Of a DNA stretch of 33,231 nt, positions 8,765 through 17,335 are shown piece after piece. The position numbers and the translations under genes are program-made. The stretch's first letter is position 1. Each line of letters opens with the position of its first letter. This DNA comes from Pseudomonadota bacterium. GTDB lineage: Bacteria > Pseudomonadota > Gammaproteobacteria > Burkholderiales > Gallionellaceae. The notes beneath the pieces were generated by a model. That model did not search any database. It saw nothing but the letters and a program-made list of their open reading frames with translations, and had not been told where the DNA came from. The stretch is from contig JAJXTH010000023.1 in NCBI GenBank assembly GCA_021783995.1, positions 1 to 33,231 on the forward strand, given 5' to 3'.

Positions 8765-10834
8765 TCACCAGTCCAGCGTCAGACTCACATAGCCGCGCCG
8801 ATTGAAGAGGTTGCTGGCAATATATTCGGTATAGGCCTGATTCAAGAGATTCTGCAGCACCAGCGCCACATTTCCCTTTAGGTTGCCTGGAAAATTGAGC
8901 GCTCTGGCTATCCTCACATCCACGCGGCGCTCGATGGGCTGATAGTCGATTGCGCCCCGGTCGAAGGGCTGCATCGCAGCCTGATAATAGCCTGCCGCGC
9001 TGAAGGAATAATCATGCGGCAAACGCACCATGTAAAGCAGGCTAGCGCTGTTACTCGGTATGCTTGCAGATAGGATGTCGCTGTTTGTGGGATCCGATGA
9101 AACCATGACTCTCTGTCCGCCTGCAGCCAGCAGGGCTCCATTGCTTGCCGCCCACGCATGCGCAAAATTCAAGGTCAGGCTGTTGTCCGTATCGAACTCG
9201 TGCTTCAGCGTCGCTTCGAACCCGTGGTATTCGCCGCTCATCCCGTTCACGAAGCTTTGCGCGGTCGATGAGAGATAGATGCCGTTGCTCAACAGGTCGC
9301 TGTAGAGCCTAAGATCGACAGAAGTCGCCCACTCCGGAAATTCGCCGACATAGCCTATCTCGCGAGAGACCAGCTTTTCGGGCTGCAGACCCGGGGAATT
9401 CACCGTCGAAGTTGGCACGATCAATGCGCCTGGCTGCATCAACGGATAGCTGGTCTCGGCCGTGGCCGGCGTCCGATAGGCGACCGACACCCCCGCGCGC
9501 AGCGTCTGATCGGGCGCGACATGGTAGTTCAGTGCGATGCGCGGGGAGGTGTTGAATTGTCCGAGATCGTTTTTCTCGAACATGCCGCCCAGATTGAGCA
9601 GCCACTTTTGCGACATGCGCCATTCGTCGTGCGCGAACAGCCTGTATTCATTGTAGACATAGGACGACGAGTTATACAGCGAGATCGGCGGCATCGCGCT
9701 CTGGCCGCCCACCCTGTCCACCTGAGAGCCCGCGCCATACACCAGGCGGTTGGTATCGTTCAAGGGCAGCGTGTGCTGCACCTCGATTTCGTCGCGGGTT
9801 GTCTGCAGTGACTGGACAACAGGTCCAGGATAATAATTGCCGGCCAGATAAACAGGAAAAGCCTCGTACTGGTCCTGCCTCGTGTGGGAATAACGCAGAG
9901 ATAGCTCGGCGCCCTGTTCAAGCTGCCTCGTCCATCCAAGCTGGGCGAAATCCGAATTGCCTATCAGGTTGTGGAACGGATCGCCGTTGGTGCCCTTGTA
10001 GTTGTTGTATATCGACGGATTCTTGTCGCTGAAGCCCACGCCCTGCACATCGTGGTTGAAGCCGAACTGAATGTCGTAACGGTCTATGCCGTTGGGATGA
10101 TAATCCCCGCGATAGTTGAAGAGGCGTGCCTGATTGCTGTCGTTGCTGTTGTACAAGAGCCCGGGCGCCTTGAAAGTGGCCATCGTATAGCCATTGGGGG
10201 GCGTAGTGAGGCTGTCGTAGCCGTTGTCGGCAGTGTAGGCCAGGGTTACGCGGTAATCGTATGCATCGCCGCGCTTGCCGAAGCGCGCTTCCGCATCGTT
10301 GATGCCCTTGTCGCCGTGCGTATAGGAAACGCTCTTGCCGTTCATCGCGCCGGCATCTCTCGTGATGATGCTGATCACACCCTGGGTCGAATTCGCACCG
10401 TAAGAGGCGGCGGCAGGACCGCGTATCACCTCGATGCGCTCGATGTCATCTACCGTGATCGGAAGGTCCGCCCAGTTGACCGATCCCGTCGGCGGCATGT
10501 AGACGCTGCGTCCATCTATCAGCACCTGCATGCGCCTTGAAAATTCATCGGTAGCACCGTGATAGGCGACGATGGGCTGGCTGCCCTTGTAATAGCTGAC
10601 ATACATGCCGGGCACGAGCTTCATCAGGTCTGCGATCGTCCTGAATCCCGATGCGACGATCATCTTTCTGTCTATCACCGTCATCGCATTGGGCGCATCC
10701 GATAGCGGCTGGGATAGCCGCGATGCGCTCAGCACGACAGGCAGATCCTGGTAGTAGTCGGACTCGTTCACATCCTCGACCGCATAGCCTGTCTTGCAGG
10801 CCAGGCACAGCATCGCAAGGTATCTCTTCTTCAT
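8765..10834 (-). CDS. TonB-dependent outer-membrane receptor
   Basis: A 689-residue gated outer-membrane beta-barrel for energy-dependent uptake. A short, weak signal sequence (about 1-18) precedes a TonB-box-like segment (LPVVLSAS) and the plug domain (about 40-160), with MQVLIDGRSV, DIERIEVIRGPAAASYG and GVISIITR motifs. The barrel runs to the C-terminal Trp (VSLTLDW), as expected for outer-membrane assembly. The start ATG follows the scpB stop with no gap (TAA-ATG), so it is co-transcribed with the condensin genes. Substrate cannot be assigned: the plug resembles BtuB/siderophore-type receptors generally. The next gene encodes a periplasmic binding protein, suggesting ligand hand-over. Confidence 0.93.
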   Translation of the reverse strand: MKKRYLAMLCLACKTGYAVEDVNESDYYQDLPVVLSASRLSQPLSDAPNAMTVIDRKMIVASGFRTIADLMKLVPGMYVSYYKGSQPIVAYHGATDEFSRRMQVLIDGRSVYMPPTGSVNWADLPITVDDIERIEVIRGPAAASYGANSTQGVISIITRDAGAMNGKSVSYTHGDKGINDAEARFGKRGDAYDYRVTLAYTADNGYDSLTTPPNGYTMATFKAPGLLYNSNDSNQARLFNYRGDYHPNGIDRYDIQFGFNHDVQGVGFSDKNPSIYNNYKGTNGDPFHNLIGNSDFAQLGWTRQLEQGAELSLRYSHTRQDQYEAFPVYLAGNYYPGPVVQSLQTTRDEIEVQHTLPLNDTNRLVYGAGSQVDRVGGQSAMPPISLYNSSSYVYNEYRLFAHDEWRMSQKWLLNLGGMFEKNDLGQFNTSPRIALNYHVAPDQTLRAGVSVAYRTPATAETSYPLMQPGALIVPTSTVNSPGLQPEKLVSREIGYVGEFPEWATSVDLRLYSDLLSNGIYLSSTAQSFVNGMSGEYHGFEATLKHEFDTDNSLTLNFAHAWAASNGALLAAGGQRVMVSSDPTNSDILSASIPSNSASLLYMVRLPHDYSFSAAGYYQAAMQPFDRGAIDYQPIERRVDVRIARALNFPGNLKGNVALVLQNLLNQAYTEYIASNLFNRRGYVSLTLDW

Positions 10835-11386
10835 TTACACTTCCAGCGTCATCTGATTGAGCGGGGGAAGTTCCTCCAAAGTCCGCAGGTTCAAGTCGTC
10901 CAGAAGCTGCTTCGTGGTCGCGAAGAGATCTGGCCTGCCCGGCGTGTCTCGCGTCCCTATCACCTCTATCCAGCCGCGCGACTCCAGCGTCTTCAGCGTC
11001 TGCGCGGAAACCGCCACACCGCGTATCTCCTCTATGTCGCCGCGCGTCACTGGCTGTCGATAGGCGATGATCGCAAGCGTCTCGAGAACCGCGCGAGAAT
11101 AGCGCGGCGGCTTTTGCGGATTCAGCCTGTCGAGATAGGCCTGCATGTGCGGTCTTGCCCTGAAACGCCAGCCGCTGGCCACCTCCACGAGCTCAACGCC
11201 GCGATTCTGCCAGTCCCGCTGCATGTCTGAAAGCAGCGATTCGATTTCACCGCTGGTCATGGGCTCGTCGATCAGCAACTTCATCTGGCTCAAAGTCAAT
11301 GCCTCCTGGCTTGCCAGAAGCGCAGTCTCAAGGATCATCTTGAGCCTGCCCTGCAATTCACAAGACAGTTCGGTTGAGTCTGACAT
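10835..11386 (-). CDS. scpB: Segregation and condensation protein B
   Basis: A kleisin-associated winged-helix protein of the SMC-ScpAB condensin acting on the nucleoid. The 183-residue product contains the two-winged-helix pattern, including [17 protein letters not shown] and the conserved [32 protein letters not shown] block, and [15 protein letters not shown]. The ATG at 11386 was chosen because GGGAG lies about 5-6 nt upstream; this gives a 29-bp overlap with scpA. An ATG at 11338 would remove the overlap but loses the usual N-terminal helix. In many relatives rluB follows scpB; here a TonB-dependent receptor follows directly. Confidence 0.94.
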   Translation of the reverse strand: MSDSTELSCELQGRLKMILETALLASQEALTLSQMKLLIDEPMTSGEIESLLSDMQRDWQNRGVELVEVASGWRFRARPHMQAYLDRLNPQKPPRYSRAVLETLAIIAYRQPVTRGDIEEIRGVAVSAQTLKTLESRGWIEVIGTRDTPGRPDLFATTKQLLDDLNLRTLEELPPLNQMTLEV

Positions 11387-12143
11387 AGATGCTCCCGAAA
11401 GTTTCACTTTGCTGGATTTCCAGCAGATATTCCTTGGCCAGTTCCAGCATCGCGACAAAGGTGACGATGAGCCTCGGCACGCCGTCTTCGAGATCGAACA
11501 GGCTGTCGAAGGCGACGAACTCGCCTCCCTGCAAGCGGCGCAGGATATGCGACATCTGCTCGCGAACAGAAAGCGCCTCTCTTTTCACGGTGTGGTGCGT
11601 GTGCACCCTCGCCCGTTCGAGCAGATTCATCCATGCCAGCCTCAAGTCATCCAGCGCGATTTCCGGCAGCCTCTCCAGTTTCTGCTCCACCATCACCTGA
11701 ACGAATTCGAAATCCCGGCCCGCCTGCGGCAGCTGATCGAGCTTTTGCGCTGCAAGCTTCATCTGTTCGTATTCCTGCAAGCGGCGCATCAGCTCGGCAC
11801 GCGGATCTTCAGGCTCTTCGTCCGATGTCCTGGGAGGTCTGGGCAGCAATAGGCGGGATTTGATCTCGATCAGCATCGCCGCCATCAGGAGATACTCCGC
11901 AGCAAGTTCCAGCCTGTGCTGCTGCAATAACTCGATATAGTCGAGGTATTGCCTGGTGAGCTCTGCCATCGGAATGTTCAGCACATCCAGATTGTGGCGA
12001 CGGATAAGGTAGAGAAGAAGATCCAGCGGCCCCTGGAATGAATCCAGCACCAGCTCCAGCGCATCGGGCGGAATATAAAGATCCTCTGGCAAGCGCTTCA
12101 ATGGCTCACCGTGTATGCTCGCAATGGCTGGACGCGCTGTCAT
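11358..12143 (-). CDS. scpA: Segregation and condensation protein A (kleisin)
   Basis: The kleisin subunit that bridges the SMC dimer heads. The 261-residue protein has the N-terminal SMC-neck-binding region ([35 protein letters not shown]), an acidic linker around [22 protein letters not shown], and the C-terminal winged helix ending [15 protein letters not shown]. The ATG at 12143 shares one base with the trpS stop (TGATG), so a preceding GTG is unnecessary. The partner smc is encoded about 9 kb away in the same window. Length and motifs are typical of proteobacterial ScpA. Confidence 0.95.
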   Translation of the reverse strand: MTARPAIASIHGEPLKRLPEDLYIPPDALELVLDSFQGPLDLLLYLIRRHNLDVLNIPMAELTRQYLDYIELLQQHRLELAAEYLLMAAMLIEIKSRLLLPRPPRTSDEEPEDPRAELMRRLQEYEQMKLAAQKLDQLPQAGRDFEFVQVMVEQKLERLPEIALDDLRLAWMNLLERARVHTHHTVKREALSVREQMSHILRRLQGGEFVAFDSLFDLEDGVPRLIVTFVAMLELAKEYLLEIQQSETFGSIYVRLNRTVL

Positions 12144-13345
12144 CACGCGTAGCTCAAACCCATCGCCTCGCGCACATCCCGCATCGTCTCTCCTGCCAGC
12201 TTGCGCGCCTTTTCATTTCCATCCGCGATGATGTTGCGCACAAGGGCTGGATCGTCCAGATACATCTGCGCACGCTCGCGCATCGGGCGCTGCTCGAATA
12301 GCACCGCGTCGATCACCGGCTGCTTGCATTCGATGCAGCCTATGCCGGCAGAAGTGCACCCCTGCACCACGCTCTGTTTCGTACTTTCATCCGAGTAAAC
12401 CTGATGCAGCGCCCACACCGGGCACTTTGCCGGATCGCCCGGGTCGGTGCGTCGTATGCGCGCAGGATCGGTCGGCATGGTGCGTATCTTCTTTGCAACA
12501 CTTGCCTCGTCTTCGCGCAGCGCGATGGTGTTGTTGTAGGACTTCGACATCTTCTGCCCGTCAAGACCGGGCATCTTCGATGCGACGGTCAGCATCGCCT
12601 GCGGTTCGGACAGGATCATCTTGCCACCACCTTCAAGATAGCCGAAAAGGCGCTCCCGGTCGCCCAGACTCAGGCTCTGCTGCGCATCGAGCAGTGCCTT
12701 GGCCGATTCAAGCGCCTCATCGTCGCCCTGCTCCTGGAAGCGGTTACGCAATTCCTGGTAGAGCCTGGCTTTCTTGCTGCCCAGTTTTTTCACCGCAGCT
12801 TCGGCTTTTTCCTCGAATCCGGCTTCACGACCGTAAAGATGGTTGAAACGCCGCGCCATCTCGCGCGTGAATTCCAGATGCGGGATCTGGTCTTCTCCGA
12901 CCGGCACCTGGGTTGCGCGGTAGACCAGAATGTCCGCGCTCATCAAAAGCGGATAGCCCAGGAAACCATAGGTGGCAAGATCCCTGGAAGACAGCTTTTC
13001 CTGCTGATCCTTGTAGGTCGGAACGCGCTCGAGCCAGCCTAAAGGCGTGATCATCGAGAGCAGCAAGTGCAGCTCTGCATGTTCCGGCACCCTGGACTGG
13101 ATGAAAAGTGTCGCGCGCGCTGGGTCCACGCCCGCAGCCAGCCAGTCTATCACCATGTCCCATACGCTTTGCTCGATGACCTCGGGCGTATCGTAATGTG
13201 TGGTCAGCGCATGCCAGTCTGCCACGAAAAAAAGGCACTCGTATTCGTGCTGCATCCTGATCCAGTTTTTCAATACGCCGTGGTAATGCCCAAGGTGCAA
13301 GCTTCCCGTCGGGCGCATCCCCGATAAAATGCGATCTGCAAACAT
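12143..13345 (-). CDS. trpS: Tryptophanyl-tRNA synthetase
   Basis: Class I aminoacyl-tRNA synthetase charging tRNA-Trp in the cytoplasm. The 400-residue product has the HIGH-like motif GSLHLGHYHG at about 14-23, a VADWHALTTHY segment, the GEDQIPHLEFTREMARRFN block that lines the active site, and the KMSKS loop (GQKMSKSYNN). It is longer than the roughly 330-residue form, with an insertion between the catalytic core and KMSKS (about 190-250), as seen in several betaproteobacterial TrpS proteins. The ATG at 13345 directly abuts the upstream protease stop (TAA-ATG), and its own stop overlaps scpA. Function is certain. Confidence 0.97.
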   Translation of the reverse strand: MFADRILSGMRPTGSLHLGHYHGVLKNWIRMQHEYECLFFVADWHALTTHYDTPEVIEQSVWDMVIDWLAAGVDPARATLFIQSRVPEHAELHLLLSMITPLGWLERVPTYKDQQEKLSSRDLATYGFLGYPLLMSADILVYRATQVPVGEDQIPHLEFTREMARRFNHLYGREAGFEEKAEAAVKKLGSKKARLYQELRNRFQEQGDDEALESAKALLDAQQSLSLGDRERLFGYLEGGGKMILSEPQAMLTVASKMPGLDGQKMSKSYNNTIALREDEASVAKKIRTMPTDPARIRRTDPGDPAKCPVWALHQVYSDESTKQSVVQGCTSAGIGCIECKQPVIDAVLFEQRPMRERAQMYLDDPALVRNIIADGNEKARKLAGETMRDVREAMGLSYA

Positions 13346-13993
13346 TTATATTCCAACCATCATGAAGAGAATCTGCTGCAAGAGACTGACCAGCGGATAA
13401 AGTATCCAGCCAAGCACTGGCGTTACCGCCAGTATGATTAGGATGAACATGCCATAAGGCTCTATGCGGCTTAATTGATAGGCCTGGCGGTTGGGCAGCA
13501 TGCTGACCGCAATCCTTCCACCATCCAGAGGCGGCAGTGGGATCAGGTTCAACGCCATCAGCACGGTATTGATCTGTATCCCTACCTTGGCCATGTCCAT
13601 CATCGGCACGGCAAAATAATTCTCGGGATAGGCATAAGCCACCTTGAAGAGCAGCGCCCAGATCAGCGCCATCAGAAAATTCGATGCGGGGCCTGCAAGC
13701 GCGACCCAGAGCATGTCCTTCTTGGGATTTCTCAACGCGCCGAAATTGACGGGCACGGGCTTTGCCCAGCCAAACAACACGCCGCCCAATGACAAGGTGA
13801 GCAGAGGCAAGAGCACGGTGCCTATGGGGTCGATGTGGCGTATGGGATTCAAACTGATGCGTCCCATCTGGTATGCGGTCATGTCGCCGAAATGCTTGGC
13901 CACATAGCCATGCGCAGCCTCATGCAACGTGATCGCAAACAGGATAGGGATGGCCGCGATGGTGATGGTCTGTATCAACTGATCTATTTGCAT
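13346..13993 (-). CDS. Site-2 protease-like M50 membrane metallopeptidase
   Basis: A 215-residue integral membrane protein of the M50 family, minimal form without a PDZ domain. The zinc motif HExxH appears as LHEAAHGY near residues 24-31 inside the first helix. NPIRHIDPIGT follows, then the third ligand motif NLIPLPPLDGGRI near 153-165. Several hydrophobic helices surround these. The start ATG at 13993 was chosen because it begins the first helix; the longer open frame runs back into yciO. It lies 26 nt after yciO with AGGA upstream. The position before trpS-scpA is common in proteobacteria; the natural substrate is unknown. Confidence 0.93.
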   Translation of the reverse strand: MQIDQLIQTITIAAIPILFAITLHEAAHGYVAKHFGDMTAYQMGRISLNPIRHIDPIGTVLLPLLTLSLGGVLFGWAKPVPVNFGALRNPKKDMLWVALAGPASNFLMALIWALLFKVAYAYPENYFAVPMMDMAKVGIQINTVLMALNLIPLPPLDGGRIAVSMLPNRQAYQLSRIEPYGMFILIILAVTPVLGWILYPLVSLLQQILFMMVGI

Positions 13994-14019
13994 GGTCAAA
14001 AATTTATGTTCCTGTCGCT

Positions 14020-14649
14020 CTAAGCCTGAATTCCAAAGGGCGCGGCATCGCCCTTGCCCTGCCTGAGCAACAAAGGCTCTTCTCCTGTCAGGTCGATCAC
14101 CGTGGTGAAGTCCTCTCCCGCACCGCCTCCGTCGATCACCGCATCGACCTTTTTTTCCAGGCGCTCGCGTATCAGCTCCGCATCGTTCAAGGGCCAGGTA
14201 TCGCCGGGCAAAATCAGCGTGGAGCTGCACATCGGCTCTCCCAGTTCCTCGAGCAATGCAAGCGCCACCGGATGATCCGGCACGCGTATGCCTATCGTGC
14301 TGCGCCTGGGATGCTGCAATCTCTTCGGAACCTCCCTGGTCGCCTCCAGTATGAATGTATAGCTTCCCGGCGTATTCGCCTTCAAAAGCCTGAACTGCAC
14401 ATTGTCCACCTTCGCATAGGTCGCAATCTCGGAAAGATCCCGGCACATCAGCGTCATCTGGTGCTGTTCATCCAGTCCGCGTATCTGGCGGATACGCGCC
14501 ACCGCAGACTTGTCGTCCAGATGACATCCCAGAGCGTAGCAGGAATCCGTCGGATACACCACGATGCCGCCGTCCTTGATGATGGAAACTGCCTGATGTA
14601 TCAGGCGCATGTTGATGTTTTTAGGATAGATGGTAAAAAACTGCGACAT
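14020..14649 (-). CDS. yciO: YciO-type Sua5/YrdC family protein
   Basis: A 209-residue YrdC-fold protein. It matches E. coli YciO along its length: the opening MSQFFTIYPKN, GGIVVYPTDSCYALGC, the IRGLDEQHQMTLMCRDLSE block, TPGSYTFIL and RRSTIGIRVPDHP. Sua5/TsaC relatives make threonylcarbamoyl-AMP for the t6A tRNA modification; YciO proteins are a distinct branch whose role is less certain, so the t6A assignment should be treated as family-level. The ATG at 14649 shares one base with the rnm stop (TAATG). The rnm-yciO pairing is also found in E. coli. Confidence 0.93.
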   Translation of the reverse strand: MSQFFTIYPKNINMRLIHQAVSIIKDGGIVVYPTDSCYALGCHLDDKSAVARIRQIRGLDEQHQMTLMCRDLSEIATYAKVDNVQFRLLKANTPGSYTFILEATREVPKRLQHPRRSTIGIRVPDHPVALALLEELGEPMCSSTLILPGDTWPLNDAELIRERLEKKVDAVIDGGGAGEDFTTVIDLTGEEPLLLRQGKGDAAPFGIQA

Positions 14650-15497
14650 TACTGCAATATCTCCAGGACCGGGCGGCAGATCAGCGGCAGATCGGGCAGC
14701 CTCCCCATGTCTCTATAGCTCTCGCCCGGACCATGAAAATCCGAGCCACAGGACGAGAGCAGGTTGAATTCGTCTGCATAGCGCGCAAACTCGATATACT
14801 GTTCCGCGGTATGGCTGCCCGTCACCACTTCGAGCGCACGCCCGCCCAGCATTGAAAATTCGACCAGCAGCTCGCGCATGGTCTTCTTGCCCATGCTGTT
14901 CTTGCCGACCATGTACCTGCCAGGATGCGCAAGCACAGCGATTCCGCCGCTGCCCCTGATCCAGCATATCGCATCGGAAAGTTTCGCCCACTCATGCGGC
15001 ACATAGCCTGGTTTGCCAACGACGAGATAGCGGTTGAACACGCTCTTCACATCCTTGCAATGGCCGGAATCGACGAGATAGCGCGCGAAATGCGTGCGCC
15101 CTATCATGTTCGGATTGTGCGCGAATTTCACTGCCCCCTGGTAAGCGCCGCCGATGCCGGCTCGCGCAAGGTCATCGGACATCTTCATCGCGCGCGCAGT
15201 GCGCCCGCTGCGCACGGCTTGCAGCCCGTCTTTAAGCGGCCCGTATTCAGGATCGATGTTTAGACCCACGATGTGCAGCGTATGCTTGCGCCATGTCACC
15301 GAAATCTCCACACCGTTGATGAATCTCATGTCGTGCTGCAACGCCCGCATTCTCGCCTCGTCAAGGCCGTCCATGTCGTCGTGATCGGTCAGCGCCAGCA
15401 CCTTCACGCCGCGAGAAAATGCGCGGTCGACCACTTCTGCTGGCGTCAGCGTACCGTCGGAAACATTGGAATGGCAGTGCAAATCGTAATCAAGCAC
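14649..15497 (-). CDS. rnm: PHP-domain nucleotide phosphatase / RNase AM-like
   Basis: Metal-dependent PHP enzyme of the YciV/RNase AM family, which acts as a 5'-3' exoribonuclease and on 3',5'-nucleoside bisphosphates. Metal-ligand motifs are present: DLHCHSNVSDG, LALTDHDDMDG, INGVEIS, IAVLAHPGRY and SCGSDFHGPGESY. The start is uncertain. GTG at 15497 gives 282 residues with the usual few residues before DLHCHS and a GCGAG upstream; TTG at 15533 would add 12 residues. It follows rnfH and overlaps yciO by one base. The pairing with yciO supports the YciV assignment. Confidence 0.9.
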   Translation of the reverse strand: MLDYDLHCHSNVSDGTLTPAEVVDRAFSRGVKVLALTDHDDMDGLDEARMRALQHDMRFINGVEISVTWRKHTLHIVGLNIDPEYGPLKDGLQAVRSGRTARAMKMSDDLARAGIGGAYQGAVKFAHNPNMIGRTHFARYLVDSGHCKDVKSVFNRYLVVGKPGYVPHEWAKLSDAICWIRGSGGIAVLAHPGRYMVGKNSMGKKTMRELLVEFSMLGGRALEVVTGSHTAEQYIEFARYADEFNLLSSCGSDFHGPGESYRDMGRLPDLPLICRPVLEILQ

Positions 15498-15545
15498 GAA
15501 ATGCTCGCACGATATTGTTACAAGTCTGTGCAATCGACGCCGACA

Positions 15546-15857
15546 TCACGCATCCCCTCCGCCCTTCTTCATCGCCTTGCCTTCTTCGGCGCGTTTTCGG
15601 CGCACTTCCTTGGGGTCGGCGATCAACGGACGGTAGATCTCGATGCGGTCCTTGTCGCGCAGCACGGTGTCAGGCTTCGCAAGCTTGCCGAATATCCCCA
15701 GCTTGTGCATGGATAGATCAAGCCCAGGGTGCTTGTCGAGAAAACCGCTGGCGAGTATTCCCTCCATCAGTGTCGTGCCCGCAGGCAGCGTTTTTTTCAG
15801 AAGTGTCTGCTCCTGGGGCAGGGCGTAGGCCACCTCTATGTTGATCTTGTCTGTCAT
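15546..15857 (-). CDS. rnfH: RnfH/RatB family ubiquitin-like-fold protein
   Basis: A 103-residue small protein of the RnfH (UPF0125) family, a beta-grasp protein of uncertain function usually encoded beside ratA and smpB. Conserved features are the IEVAYALPQEQ start, the GTTLMEGILASG helix, and GIFGKLAKPDTVLRDKDRIEIYRPLIADPKEVRRKRAE near the C-terminus. The tail after about residue 88 is Lys/Gly rich. The start overlaps the ratA stop (ATGA). The old view of ratA-ratB as a toxin-antitoxin pair is not supported by anything visible here. Confidence 0.93.
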   Translation of the reverse strand: MTDKINIEVAYALPQEQTLLKKTLPAGTTLMEGILASGFLDKHPGLDLSMHKLGIFGKLAKPDTVLRDKDRIEIYRPLIADPKEVRRKRAEEGKAMKKGGGDA

Positions 15858-16291
15858 GTGTTCGGGTATACCTTCTCGGCGCGTTTTATGAACGCGTCGA
15901 CGAAACTGTTGGCGATCATGTGGAAAACCGGCCCTACCAGTTTTTCCAGAAGCCTGCTGGAAAACTCGTAGTGCAGCCTGAACTCTATTTTACAGGCAGT
16001 TTCACTCAATGGGATGAACTGCCAACTCCCGTCAAGGCGGCGAAACGGCCCATCCTTTAGCTCCATGACTATTCTGTTTGGAGGCATGCGCATGTTTCTG
16101 GTCGTGAAGCTCTGCCTGATGTGATGGTAATCGATATGGACCGTCGCACTCACAGCTCCCTCCTGCGCGTCCGACACGCTCGCCCCGCCGCACCAGGGCA
16201 GGAATGCCGGATAATCCTCCACGCGATCCACCAGATCGAACATCTGTGCTGCGCTGTGTGCAACCAGCACGGTTTTTTCAACTGTCGCCAT
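15854..16291 (-). CDS. ratA: RatA / coenzyme Q-binding START-like protein
   Basis: A 145-residue polyketide-cyclase/START-fold protein, related to yeast Coq10 and to RatA. Family marks are the MATVEKTVLVAHSAAQMFDLV start, VEDYPAFLPWCGG, RMPPNRIVMELKDGPFRRLDGSWQF, and the C-terminal helix FHMIANSFVDAFIKRAE. Such proteins bind quinone-like lipids; an anti-ribosome-assembly role was reported for the E. coli member. The ATG at 16291 was chosen from the family start; the longer frame runs into the smpB promoter region. It is the first gene of the long minus-strand operon and is divergent from smpB across 61 bp. Confidence 0.93.
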   Translation of the reverse strand: MATVEKTVLVAHSAAQMFDLVDRVEDYPAFLPWCGGASVSDAQEGAVSATVHIDYHHIRQSFTTRNMRMPPNRIVMELKDGPFRRLDGSWQFIPLSETACKIEFRLHYEFSSRLLEKLVGPVFHMIANSFVDAFIKRAEKVYPNT

Positions 16292-16314
16292 TCGCCATCC
16301 GTGATTCCAAAGGC

Positions 16315-16323
16315 TGGTAGAAT
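16315..16323 (+). promoter_or_regulatory. Extended -10 promoter for smpB
   Basis: TGG followed by TAGAAT forms an extended -10 element in the 61-bp gap between ratA and smpB. No good -35 hexamer is seen at 16-18 nt, which fits an extended -10 promoter. Predicted transcription start is near 16330, about 23 nt before the smpB ATG. Confidence 0.5.
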
Positions 16324-16352
16324 AGCCGAACACACAGCAAAATTCACCTCTC

Positions 16353-16802
16353 ATGAGCATTATCCAGAACAAAAAAGCGTTTCACGAATACTTCATCGAG
16401 GACAAGTACGAAGCCGGCCTGATGCTGGAGGGTTGGGAAGTCAAGGCCATCCGCGCCGGACGCGCGCAGCTCAAGGAAGCCTATATCACTTCCAAGGACG
16501 GCGCGCTGTTCCTGTTTGGCGCCCACATCAGCCCGCTGCAGAACGCCTCCACGCATATCCATCCCGATCCCGTGCGCACCCGCAAGCTGCTCTTGCACAA
16601 GGAAGAAATCGAGAGGATCATGTTGAAAGTGCAGCGCGCAGGCTACACCGTGATGCCGCTGGACATGCACTACAAGGCCGGGCGCATCAAACTCACGATC
16701 GGCCTTGCCAAAGGCAAGAAGCTCCATGACAAGCGTGCGACTGAAAAGGAAAAGGACGCAAAGCGCGAAGCCGATCAGGCCATGAAAAGGGAAAGGCGCT
16801 AG
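16353..16802 (+). CDS. smpB: SsrA-binding protein SmpB
   Basis: The 149-residue tmRNA-binding partner for trans-translation and ribosome rescue. Conserved segments are [40 protein letters not shown], the PHRTRKLLL-like [14 protein letters not shown], and the Lys/Arg-rich C-terminal tail that enters the mRNA channel. The tmRNA gene itself is not seen in the window. The ATG at 16353 matches the family start; only a weak ribosome-binding site is visible. It is divergent from ratA and followed after 20 nt by msrA. Confidence 0.97.
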   Translation: MSIIQNKKAFHEYFIEDKYEAGLMLEGWEVKAIRAGRAQLKEAYITSKDGALFLFGAHISPLQNASTHIHPDPVRTRKLLLHKEEIERIMLKVQRAGYTVMPLDMHYKAGRIKLTIGLAKGKKLHDKRATEKEKDAKREADQAMKRERR

Positions 16803-16822
16803 CGCGCCAGAAAGGAGCCGGG

Positions 16823-17335
16823 ATGGAACAGGCCTATCTTGCGGGCGGATGCTTCTGGGGCATGGAAGAGTTGATGCGGCAAATCCCGGGAGTGCTGAAT
16901 ACCGAAGTGGGATACTGCGGAGGCGATACGCCCGATGCATCCTACGAAACCGTCAAGACAGGAAGAACGGGTCATGCGGAGTCGCTCAGGATCCTGTTCG
17001 ATCCCGAAAGGCTAAGCTTCCGCCATCTGCTGTTCGAATTCTTTCGCATCCACAACCCCACCACCCTGAACCGCCAGGGCAACGACATCGGCACGCAGTA
17101 CCGCTCGGCGATCTTCTACCTCGACGAAGGACAGAAACAAACCGCAAATGAGGTCATCGAGGCTGTCGACGGTTCCGGCGATTGGCAGGCCAGAGTCACA
17201 ACCGAAGTCGCACCTTTCAAGGCCTTCCATCGCGCCGAGGAATATCACCAGAAATATCTGGTGAAGCATCCCCATGGCTATACCTGCCATTACCTGCGCG
17301 ATCTCGAACTGGGCGAATCGACCAGTCCGTCATGA
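16823..17335 (+). CDS. msrA: Peptide-methionine (S)-S-oxide reductase MsrA
   Basis: Repairs oxidised methionine using thioredoxin-derived electrons. The 170-residue product has the catalytic Cys10 in GGCFWGMEE, the GYCGGDTPDASYETVKTGRTGHAES block, and the conserved GNDIGTQYRSAIFY and EEYHQKYL segments. AAGGAG lies upstream of the ATG. No recycling-Cys-rich tail of the long form is evident beyond YTCHYL. The stop overlaps the following lipoprotein gene (ATGA), so both are probably translated together. trxB, which could feed reducing power through thioredoxin, is encoded nearby at 18862. Confidence 0.96.
   Translation: MEQAYLAGGCFWGMEELMRQIPGVLNTEVGYCGGDTPDASYETVKTGRTGHAESLRILFDPERLSFRHLLFEFFRIHNPTTLNRQGNDIGTQYRSAIFYLDEGQKQTANEVIEAVDGSGDWQARVTTEVAPFKAFHRAEEYHQKYLVKHPHGYTCHYLRDLELGESTSPS

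Noticed and set aside
15546..16291. ratA-rnfH as a toxin-antitoxin system
   Set aside because: The pair is conserved with smpB in many proteobacteria, and the families are better explained by a quinone/START-like protein and a ubiquitin-fold protein. Nothing here shows a toxin-antitoxin design.
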